A DNA stretch of 11,032 nt from JBHHZI01 sp046757965 (GTDB taxonomy: Bacteria > Acidobacteriota > Polarisedimenticolia > SMYD01). Made by a program: the position numbers and the translations under genes. Under the pieces are notes generated by a model. It did not search any database. It had not been told where the DNA came from and saw only the letters and a program-made list of their open reading frames with translations. Of this stretch, positions 1 through 5,964 are shown piece by piece. The stretch lies in contig JBHHZI010000112.1 of the NCBI GenBank assembly GCA_046757965.1, forward strand, positions 1-11,032. The letters run 5' to 3'. Within the stretch, counting starts at the first letter, position 1. Each line of letters starts with the position of its first letter.

Positions 1-41
1 GTGCGGTCGTTTTTTTGTGCCCCGAGTGTAGCCTATACTAA
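1..41. other. Atypical window edge, no supportable coding
   Basis: This short edge is AT-richer than the rest of the window. It has a run of seven T (10-16) and a TAA at 39-41 in the frame of the SGNH gene that follows. None of the three forward frames here reads like the N-terminal half of an SGNH hydrolase, although the protein downstream clearly starts in mid-domain. It is either true sequence upstream of a broken gene or a poor contig end. The sequence alone cannot separate these. Confidence 0.4.
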
Positions 42-788
42 CGACTGATTAGTAACTACGGCGTCGGTGGTTTTGGTCTTGATCAGATCTATCTGCGCGT
101 CAAGACGTCGATTGGCCGGTTTGCCAGACCCATCGTCGTTGTCGGCGTGCTCACCACCGATCTGGACCGGAGCGTGCTGACGTTCCGGACAGGACCAAAG
201 CCGTATTTCGTCTTGTCCGGGGACAGACTCGAACTGCGAGGTGCTCCCATGGTGGAGAATTCCTTCGAATGGAACGCTCGTCTGGCTCCCAGGGTAAACA
301 GCTACCTCCTGTCATTCATGCCCATCGTCTGGTTACGATTTGGCAACACGCAGGATATTGCCGAACTGCCCTACCGTCGTGATGAGAAACGGAGGCTCAA
401 TGCAGCGATCATCGATCGCATCGTTGACGAGACCACGCAGCGCGGCTCCCCGCTCCTCTTCGTCGTGTTCTCCGCCCGCCTGAAATCGGAAACGACCGGG
501 TGGCGAGAAACATTTCTGGCCAGCCATTTCGACCGCGGGAAAGTCCCGTGGATCGACACCCGCGAGTTGCTGCGGTACATGGCCGAACACGAACAACGGC
601 CGGTGCCCAGCTACGTGCTTGACGATGGGCACCTGAACCCGAGGGGAAATCGCACAGTGGCTGACGCCGTCGCAGCGTTTCTCACGCGGCAGCATAGCGT
701 GCCGATGCGAACGGGCGCCTCCCTTGATGCGACCATGGCCACCGAAGGCACACATCTCTTTCACGCCGTTGGACTGTCCGGCCAGTGA
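42..788 (+). CDS. SGNH/GDSL-type hydrolase, N-terminus missing
   Basis: This is probably an esterase or acyltransferase of the SGNH superfamily, acting on acyl groups of an extracellular polysaccharide. The frame is open from 42. Family-like sequence begins at once (NYGVGG then GLDQ, about 54-86), followed by a hydrophobic strand VVVGV at about 135-149 that fits the third SGNH block. Near the C-terminus DDGHLNPRGN (about 621-650) supplies the Asp-x-x-His of the catalytic block. The GDS nucleophile block is absent because it would lie upstream of the window. The first ordinary start codon is GTG 147, but that falls inside the conserved strand, so 147 is unlikely to be the real start. An in-frame TAA lies at 39-41. 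The gene is thus 5'-truncated, frameshifted or cut by a contig edge. It converges on the glycosyltransferase at 832. SGNH proteins often accompany carbamoyltransferase/SxtJ genes, which supports the role. The superfamily call is fairly sure; the substrate is unknown. Confidence 0.72.
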   Translation, partial: RLISNYGVGGFGLDQIYLRVKTSIGRFARPIVVVGVLTTDLDRSVLTFRTGPKPYFVLSGDRLELRGAPMVENSFEWNARLAPRVNSYLLSFMPIVWLRFGNTQDIAELPYRRDEKRRLNAAIIDRIVDETTQRGSPLLFVVFSARLKSETTGWRETFLASHFDRGKVPWIDTRELLRYMAEHEQRPVPSYVLDDGHLNPRGNRTVADAVAAFLTRQHSVPMRTGASLDATMATEGTHLFHAVGLSGQ

Positions 789-831
789 CCGCTTGACCCG
801 ATTGTCTTTCCCGGCGCATCAATTGACGGCA

Positions 832-2100
832 TCACAGGCCTCTGCGCCTGAGAACGTCGTGATAGACAGCCGCCATCCCGCTCGCGGTTGATCGCATCGA
901 GAATTGTTCCTCAACCCAACGTCGTCCGTTGTCGGCCAGACGTGCGGCCAGGTCGGCATCCTGAACCAGCGAGCCGATCGCGGCCGCCAGCGACTCTGGA
1001 TTCCCTGGTTCCGCCAGAAGACCGGTCACGCCGTTGTCGATGATCTCCCGTCCTCCACCGGCGTCGCTGGCGATGACCGGCTTTGCCAGCGCCATCCCTT
1101 CGGTGATCACGCGGCCAAAAGGCTCAGGCGTGATGGAGGTATGGACAAGGATGTCGACCTCCTCGGCGATGTAGGTCTCGATCTCCTCGATGTGACCGGT
1201 GAACCGGATCGTGTCATCGAGACCCAGCTCGTGTACGAGTTCGCGTAACCTCTCCGCGAAGCGGGCGCCGTCGCCCGAACTCGGATTCCCCACAATCGCG
1301 AACGTGACCTCGGGGTAACTGGAGTGCAAGATGGCCGCCGCCCGCACGAACACATCCTGCCCCTTCCATTCCTCCAGCCGGCCCACAACCGCCACTCGCA
1401 ACGGCCGCGGCAAGCGGCGGCCATCTCTTGGGTGATGGCGGGGGACCGGGATATCCACACCATCGTACACGATGTTCACGTTCCGGGTCCAGGCCTGCGG
1501 AAGGAACCGGGTGAAGACCGAGTCGGACATGCACACCACCTGGTCCGCAAGTACCGACGTCACCTTGTCGATGAATCCGAGCCTGTAGATCAATCGCTCC
1601 GAGACGATGACCGGTACGCCACACATCACGGCCGCCCAGACGGCATAACCATTCGACCCCACGCGGTCATTGGCATGAACCAGATCGATCCTGTGGCTTC
1701 GAATGATGCTAGAGAGCTCTCGCGCCCGGCCGAGATCTGTGATTAAGGCCTTGCGCAAGCGGTAGAAGGCAGCCCGAAGTGAGTACGGTACGACCTGCTG
1801 GCTCATTCTAGTCATGGGACCGTGGCCTTTTTCCGGCCTGGCACCGCGGTCGACCAGCTCGCCAAAACGGATGACCCGACATGACAACCGCTCGAAGTCG
1901 GCTATGATCGGGCTTTCCGACCCCCGGGCGAACGTCACAAATGGACGATACAGATCCCGGTCCAGCGCGCGAATGAGGTGATACAGGCACCGTGTCGACC
2001 CACCGACAGTTCCCGAGTCGTTCTCGACATAAAGAACGTTCACCGGCCGCTGATGCCGTGCGCGCGGGACCACGCCATCATCATGGTCGGAGCAACTCAA
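832..2100 (-). CDS. GT4-family glycosyltransferase
   Basis: A 422-residue GT-B fold glycosyltransferase, probably a cytoplasmic or membrane-associated retaining enzyme that moves a sugar from a nucleotide sugar to a growing glycan. The N-terminal domain opens with NVLYVENDSGTVGGS (residues 21-35), a Gly-rich acceptor-side loop. The C-terminal domain carries VVGRLEEWKGQ (238-248) with Arg241 and Lys246, placed to bind the diphosphate. The E-x7-E motif is EPFGRVITE (Glu326 and Glu334), followed by GLLAEPGNPE near 360. There is no signal peptide. The start chosen is TTG 2100, which overlaps the upstream stop as TTGA and suggests translational coupling. No good Shine-Dalgarno is visible before it, and GTG codons at 2073 or 2043, nearer to where homology begins, remain possible. 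It is the last gene of the minus-strand train. Donor and acceptor sugars cannot be told from sequence. Confidence 0.9.
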   Translation of the reverse strand: MSCSDHDDGVVPRARHQRPVNVLYVENDSGTVGGSTRCLYHLIRALDRDLYRPFVTFARGSESPIIADFERLSCRVIRFGELVDRGARPEKGHGPMTRMSQQVVPYSLRAAFYRLRKALITDLGRARELSSIIRSHRIDLVHANDRVGSNGYAVWAAVMCGVPVIVSERLIYRLGFIDKVTSVLADQVVCMSDSVFTRFLPQAWTRNVNIVYDGVDIPVPRHHPRDGRRLPRPLRVAVVGRLEEWKGQDVFVRAAAILHSSYPEVTFAIVGNPSSGDGARFAERLRELVHELGLDDTIRFTGHIEEIETYIAEEVDILVHTSITPEPFGRVITEGMALAKPVIASDAGGGREIIDNGVTGLLAEPGNPESLAAAIGSLVQDADLAARLADNGRRWVEEQFSMRSTASGMAAVYHDVLRRRGL

Positions 2101-2255
2101 AACAACGTGTAGATGAACGGCGCCACCGGACTGCTGGCGGTCACGACCAGCAGGAGACCGAGCAATAGGAGCAGCAGGACGATCGGCATCAGCCAGTATT
2201 TCTTGCGCTGACTGAGGAACTGCCAGAACTCCTTCAGAATCGCGATACGTGCCAT
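2097..2255 (-). CDS. DUF5989-type small membrane protein
   Basis: A 52-residue protein of unknown biochemical function that resembles the DUF5989 family. The N-terminal part is amphipathic and basic (LKEFWQFLSQRKKYW, residues 7-21). One strongly hydrophobic helix of Leu, Ile and Val follows (about 23-39), and the protein ends in SPVAPFIYTLF, a tail I recall as typical of the family. The true start is ATG 2255: a strong ribosome site GGTGAGG lies at 2267-2261 with a 5-base spacer. The open frame reaches back to 2396, but only as a shadow of the SxtJ gene. It sits 19 bases after the SxtJ-like gene and overlaps the next glycosyltransferase by 4 bases (TTGA). DUF5989 proteins recur next to SxtJ and NodU-type carbamoyltransferases, so a helper role for that enzyme at the membrane is plausible but unproven. 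Confidence 0.85.
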   Translation of the reverse strand: MARIAILKEFWQFLSQRKKYWLMPIVLLLLLLGLLLVVTASSPVAPFIYTLF

Positions 2256-2274
2256 TGTCGCCTCACCCCGTCGC

Positions 2275-2685
2275 TCAGAATTGCTTCCCGTAGCGCTCCA
2301 GAGATGGATCCGGCGCATCCTTCGCGATCCAGTACGATTCCCGGCCATCCTTCCACGCCCTGTCGAGCATCTTCTTGCCGAACAGCCGCAGGACAACGGA
2401 TATCGGCGTGAAGACCAGATAGAAGAAGATCGTGAGGATGATGGTGGATGTGACCACCGACATCACTCCTGCAAATCTCATCCACAACCGGAAGAACCGC
2501 AACCAGACAGGAAAGGCCACGACCGCGCAGAGGACGGCCGCGCCGGCGGCCGACACGGCGACCACGGCGCGAACTCGATGCCCGCCGATGAACTCGAAGC
2601 CGGCCGCAAGAAGGCACAGGATCACCGGCAGAATGATGGCAAACTGCCGCGCCTGCCGGGTCTCGGATGGTTTCTTTCGGGACAT
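2275..2685 (-). CDS. SxtJ-like membrane protein
   Basis: A 136-residue integral membrane protein resembling the SxtJ family, named after a gene in the saxitoxin cluster that also has a carbamoyltransferase; its biochemical function is not established. A charged N-terminus (MSRKKPSETRQAR) precedes about three hydrophobic stretches (roughly residues 15-34, 38-61 and 72-95). The conserved-looking C-terminal cytoplasmic tail includes RLFGKKMLDRAW (100-111), ESYWI (116-120) and the end RYGKQF. The start is ATG 2685, because GAGAGG at 2695-2690 sits 4 bases upstream and homology begins there. The frame stays open back to 2811 inside the carbamoyltransferase gene, but that extension is a shadow. Only 8 bases separate it from the carbamoyltransferase stop, and its ribosome site overlaps that stop. 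Context suggests it anchors or assists the carbamoyltransferase at the inner membrane (inference). Confidence 0.85.
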   Translation of the reverse strand: MSRKKPSETRQARQFAIILPVILCLLAAGFEFIGGHRVRAVVAVSAAGAAVLCAVVAFPVWLRFFRLWMRFAGVMSVVTSTIILTIFFYLVFTPISVVLRLFGKKMLDRAWKDGRESYWIAKDAPDPSLERYGKQF

Positions 2686-2693
2686 GCGGCCTC

Positions 2694-4514
2694 TCAGTCC
2701 AGCTCGAACTGGTCCTGCCAGCTCGTATCCAGAGCCGGCAGATCCTGTTGCGTCCGGTCGATCACATATTTTCCCAGCACAAGATAATCCATGTTGGTCC
2801 GCGCGAAACACCGGTAGGCATCTTCCGGTGTGCAGACGACCGGCTCACCACGCACATTGAATGACGTGTTCACCACCACAGGGCAACCCGTGCGCTCGTG
2901 GAAGGCCTTGATAAGCCGGTGATAGCGCGGGTTGCCGGTCGCCGTGACGGTCTGGATCCGGGCGGAGTAGTCCACATGGGTGACCGCGGGAATCTCGGAC
3001 CGGATGGTCTTCAGCTTGTTCAGTCCGATGGCTCCGTTGTCCGCTGCACGGGTCCGCCGGGCCGGATGGACTGCGGAGACGAGGAGCATGTACGGGCTAT
3101 CACCATCCAGTTCGAAGTAGTCACTGACGTGCTCCCTCATCACGGATGGGGCGAACGGGCGAAACGACTCCCGGAACTTGATCTTCAGGTTCATCGTCGA
3201 CTGCATGGTGCGGCTACGGGCATCACCCAGGATCGACCGCGCCCCCAGGGCGCGGGGACCGAACTCCATGCGTCCCTGGAACCAGCCGATGACCTTCTCC
3301 TCGGACATCAGTCGGGACACCCGGTCGACGAGTTCCTCGAAATCATCGAAATGCTCGGCATCGATCCGCTGTTCCGCGATGAACTGCCCGATCTCCGTGT
3401 CACTGAACTCAGGGCCCAGCAGTGTTGACTTCTGACTATCCTGCCGGCCATCGACGACCCGTTCCCCGTTCAGGAGTTGATGGTGGACGAAGAGGGCCGC
3501 GCCCAGGGCCCCGCCCGCGTCCCCTGCCGCGGGCTGGATCCAGATCCTGTCAAAGGGTCCCTCGCGCAGGATGCGGCCATTGCCGACGCAGTTGAGCGCC
3601 ACACCGCCGGCAAACACCACATCGCCGCACCCGGTCGCCTCGCGAGCATGATTCGCCACCGCCAGCATGACCTTCTCCGTGACCACCTGGATCGAGGCGG
3701 CAAGGTCCATCTCGCGCTGCGTAAGGCGCGATTCCGGTGTACGGCGCGGACCGCCGAAGAGCCTGGCGAACCGGCGATTCGTCATTCGCAGTGCCTGGCA
3801 GTACGAGAAGTAGCGCATGTTGAGGTGGAACGACCCGTCTTCCTTCAGATCGATCAGTTCATCGAGAATCAGGTCGGCGTATCTCGGGTTTCCATACGGC
3901 GCCAGACCCATCAGCTTGTACTCGCCGCTGTTGACCTTGAAGCCGGTGAAGTACGTGAACGCCGAATACAGCAGCCCGAGGGAGTGGGGAAAGTGGATCT
4001 CCTTCAGGAGCCGGATGCGGTTCCCTTCACCCCGCCCGACGCTGGCGGTGGCCCACTCACCCACGCCGTCCATCGTGATGATGGCGGCACGCTCGAACGG
4101 CGACGGGAAGAAGGCGCTGGCCGCATGAGACTCGTGATGTTCGGTGAACAGGATCGAGCCATCGTATTCGAGCTCATCGGCGATGTTGTCCCGGGTCCAC
4201 AGCTTCTGCTTCAGCCAGAGGGGAACGGCCGACAGGAACGACCTCAGACCGAACGGTGCATACGCCGCATAGGACTCGAGAAGACGCTCGAACTTGACGA
4301 GTGGCTTGTCGTAGAAGACAACGTGATCCAGCTCCGTGGCACTCGCCAGCCCGCCTGCTTTCAGACAATACGCCGCGGCCGCCGCCGGAAACTGATGGTC
4401 GTGCTTCTTGCGTGTGAATCGCTCTTCCTGGGCCGCGGCAATGACCTCACCATCCACCACGAGACAGGCGGCGCTGTCGTGGTAATACGCGGAGATGCCG
4501 AGAATCCTGCTCAC
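2694..4514 (-). CDS. NodU/CmcH-family carbamoyltransferase
   Basis: A 606-residue O-carbamoyltransferase, the usual full length of the NodU/CmcH/TobZ family. Members use carbamoyl phosphate and ATP, through a carbamoyl-adenylate, to carbamoylate a hydroxyl on a sugar or natural product. The N-terminal Kae1-like domain starts with ILGISAYYHDSAACLV (4-19) and carries EHHESHAASAF (125-135). His126, His130 and Asp149 (in TMDGVGEW) have the spacing of the His/His/Asp metal site I recall for TobZ. FAGGVALNCVGN (301-312) and GDAGGALGAA (331-340) are nucleotide-fold loops. The C-terminal domain holds GRMEFGPRALGARSILGD (414-431) and NTSFNVRGEP (549-558). No key motif is missing. The start is GTG 4514, where homology begins; upstream sites are mediocre (AGGAAA 10 bases away, GGGTGA very close). 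Flanking glycosyltransferases suggest the acceptor is an exopolysaccharide or lipid-linked glycan rather than a secondary metabolite, but the acceptor is not shown by the sequence. Confidence 0.95.
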   Translation of the reverse strand: MSRILGISAYYHDSAACLVVDGEVIAAAQEERFTRKKHDHQFPAAAAAYCLKAGGLASATELDHVVFYDKPLVKFERLLESYAAYAPFGLRSFLSAVPLWLKQKLWTRDNIADELEYDGSILFTEHHESHAASAFFPSPFERAAIITMDGVGEWATASVGRGEGNRIRLLKEIHFPHSLGLLYSAFTYFTGFKVNSGEYKLMGLAPYGNPRYADLILDELIDLKEDGSFHLNMRYFSYCQALRMTNRRFARLFGGPRRTPESRLTQREMDLAASIQVVTEKVMLAVANHAREATGCGDVVFAGGVALNCVGNGRILREGPFDRIWIQPAAGDAGGALGAALFVHHQLLNGERVVDGRQDSQKSTLLGPEFSDTEIGQFIAEQRIDAEHFDDFEELVDRVSRLMSEEKVIGWFQGRMEFGPRALGARSILGDARSRTMQSTMNLKIKFRESFRPFAPSVMREHVSDYFELDGDSPYMLLVSAVHPARRTRAADNGAIGLNKLKTIRSEIPAVTHVDYSARIQTVTATGNPRYHRLIKAFHERTGCPVVVNTSFNVRGEPVVCTPEDAYRCFARTNMDYLVLGKYVIDRTQQDLPALDTSWQDQFELD

Positions 4515-4807
4515 GTCACCCAGGTTTCCTGCATGCTCGCCCTCGTCGGCCAGTGGATCCTACATGGATGACCACGATATGCGGCGAGCCCCCTCGCGTC
4601 GTGCATCGCGACAGACGGTGGCCACAGGACGCCCCGATCCGGCTCACCGGTCACGCTCATTGCACTGGGACTCCAGTCTTCCTGACACAGCGATGTACTC
4701 GTCCCGGCGATCGCCGATCGCGAAGAATCGCCGACAGATGGGCGGCGATCAACATCCCGGGCCTCCACCCACGGACGCCAGTGTACGATATCCGGGCCCG
4801 CCATCAT
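4511..4807 (-). CDS. Doubtful 98-codon open frame between two genes
   Basis: I do not recognise this frame, and it may not be a gene. In its favour, it fills the gap between the glycosyltransferase and the carbamoyltransferase exactly: its ATG (4807-4805) overlaps the upstream stop as ATGA, and its TGA (4513-4511) overlaps the downstream start as GTGA. Several other junctions in this train use the same 4-base overlap. Against it, there is no clear Shine-Dalgarno before 4807. The translated product has no Lys, Asn or Phe but six Trp, and shows no domain, signal peptide or membrane helix. Its third-codon-position GC looks much like its neighbours and does not help. The alternative is a 289-base intergenic spacer holding a promoter or leader for the carbamoyltransferase. 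Confidence 0.25.
   Translation of the reverse strand: MMAGPDIVHWRPWVEARDVDRRPSVGDSSRSAIAGTSTSLCQEDWSPSAMSVTGEPDRGVLWPPSVAMHDARGLAAYRGHPCRIHWPTRASMQETWVT
4705..4733. repeat. Perfect 7-bp inverted repeat upstream of carbamoyltransferase
   Basis: CGGCGAT at 4705-4711 pairs exactly with ATCGCCG at 4727-4733 across a 15-base loop. The loop itself contains further GATCGC palindromic words, including GGCGATCGCC at 4706-4715. No T-tract follows on either strand, so it is not a standard terminator. It could be a protein-binding site or a leader hairpin, or chance in GC-rich DNA. Confidence 0.3.
4724..4752 (-). promoter_or_regulatory. Weak candidate promoter for carbamoyltransferase
   Basis: Reading the minus strand, TTGATC (4752-4747) and GATTCT (4729-4724) are separated by 17 bases. 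They match the -35 consensus at four positions and the -10 consensus at three, including its key second and sixth bases. The -10 overlaps one arm of the inverted repeat at 4705-4733. Such matches arise often by chance. It is listed because this is the only long gap inside the train and an internal promoter would make sense here. Confidence 0.2.
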
Positions 4808-5964
4808 GGAACTCGCGCCCCGGCACCGGTGCGATCATAGAGGGCAAGATGCTCCCTCGCCATTCGCGCCGCCGAGAATCTATCCCGGACGCGCGACGAG
4901 GCCTCCAGCGCCTGCTCACGAGCGAGCGGAAGCTTCGAGAGCACCTGACCGACCGCGTTCGAGATGTCCTCGAACGACGCCGAGCGAATCAACCCTCCCA
5001 GTTTTCCGTCCTCGAGGACAGTGCGATGCACAGGGATGTCGGAGGCAACCACAGGTATGGCTGCTGCCAAGGCTTCGATCACCGACATCGGCAAACCCTC
5101 CCATCGGGACGGCAGGACGAACAGGTCACAGCTCTTCAGCAGCGACGGAACGTCCTTCCGGTACCCAGCGAGCTTCACTCTGTCCTCCAGGTGTAGCATG
5201 TGGATCTCACTCATCAATCTGCTCTCGAGTGGACCGGCACCGGCGATGATCAGACGGACATTCGAGTCGCTCGCCCCGAGTCTTGCCACGCTCCGGATCA
5301 GGTTGATCTGATTCTTCTGCTCCGTCAAGCTGGCCACGTTCAGGAGGACTCTCGTAGATGGCTCCCAGCCATGCTCCGCCCTGATCCGTCCCCGCTCCGG
5401 AGGAACATCCAGCCGAGAGAAATCAATCCCGTTCTCGATGGTCACGACATGCCCGGCATCGGCCATCCCCGAGTCCACTGCCCAGTTACGAACCTCGTCA
5501 TGGACGGCCACCACACGATCGTATCTGCGGTACGCGTTTCGACGGACGCGATTCCTCAGACGGTCGGCGACGCGTTTGCTCTTGAACTGCGCATATGTGT
5601 TGTGGATCGTGTGAATCAGGGCCTCCGGCTGCGCTCGACGGGCAGCGGCAATGCACTCGACGTCTGGCCCCATGAGATGCGTGTGGATGACGTCAAAGTG
5701 TTCCCGGCGAAAAAAGCTGCCGATCGTCTGTCGGCCGCGGTAGCGATCCAACACCCATCTCGGCGACCGAACCGACCGGATGGGCACCCCGAGCTGGCAC
5801 ACTCGAAGGCCGGATAGCTCGAACGTCTTCAGCATGTTGCCACCCCTCGCGAGGCTCACGATGGAGACGTCGTGCCCCGAACCGTCGAATCGACGCGCAA
5901 GTTCCAGGACCACTCTTTCCGCACCTCCGACGACGAATTTCTGCAGAATCAGACCGATCTTCAT
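4804..5964 (-). CDS. GT4-family glycosyltransferase
   Basis: A 386-residue GT-B glycosyltransferase of the GT4 group, likely transferring a sugar from a nucleotide donor in glycan assembly on the cytoplasmic side. The N-terminus KIGLILQKFVVGGAERVV (2-19) has the Gly-Gly-Ala-Glu loop typical of the group. VIHTHLMGPD (92-101) and TIENGIDFSRLD (175-186) mark the domain core and linker. The C-terminal domain has ASLTEQKNQINLI (211-223) with Lys217 and the E-x7-E motif EGLPMSVIE (Glu289 and Glu297). No signal peptide or membrane helix is seen. The start ATG 5964 is secure: GAAGG lies about seven bases upstream and homology begins at once. The ATG overlaps the hyuB stop as ATGA, so the gene is probably translated from the same transcript as hyuAB, although its GC content is far lower. 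It belongs functionally with the carbamoyltransferase and the other glycosyltransferase. Sugar specificity is unknown. Confidence 0.92.
   Translation of the reverse strand: MKIGLILQKFVVGGAERVVLELARRFDGSGHDVSIVSLARGGNMLKTFELSGLRVCQLGVPIRSVRSPRWVLDRYRGRQTIGSFFRREHFDVIHTHLMGPDVECIAAARRAQPEALIHTIHNTYAQFKSKRVADRLRNRVRRNAYRRYDRVVAVHDEVRNWAVDSGMADAGHVVTIENGIDFSRLDVPPERGRIRAEHGWEPSTRVLLNVASLTEQKNQINLIRSVARLGASDSNVRLIIAGAGPLESRLMSEIHMLHLEDRVKLAGYRKDVPSLLKSCDLFVLPSRWEGLPMSVIEALAAAIPVVASDIPVHRTVLEDGKLGGLIRSASFEDISNAVGQVLSKLPLAREQALEASSRVRDRFSAARMAREHLALYDRTGAGARVP

Noticed and set aside
789..831. Convergent gap between the SGNH gene and the last glycosyltransferase, expected to hold a terminator
   Set aside because: Only 43 bases, with an 8-bp palindrome TCAATTGA (819-826) but no GC stem plus T-tract on either strand.
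2256..2396. Upstream extension of the DUF5989 frame to 2396
   Set aside because: It overlaps the conserved C-terminus of the SxtJ-like gene in another frame and reads as Arg/Ser/Gly-rich noise, while ATG 2255 has an excellent ribosome site.
3477..4571. 364-codon plus-strand open frame opposite the carbamoyltransferase
   Set aside because: The minus strand carries a full-length, motif-complete carbamoyltransferase. The antisense product has no recognisable domain and is a by-product of GC-rich codon use.
4706..4715. GGCGATCGCC, identical to the cyanobacterial HIP1 palindrome
   Set aside because: I noticed only this copy, where a cyanobacterial genome would be expected to show several in 11 kb. 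It is better explained by local palindromic GATCGC words.
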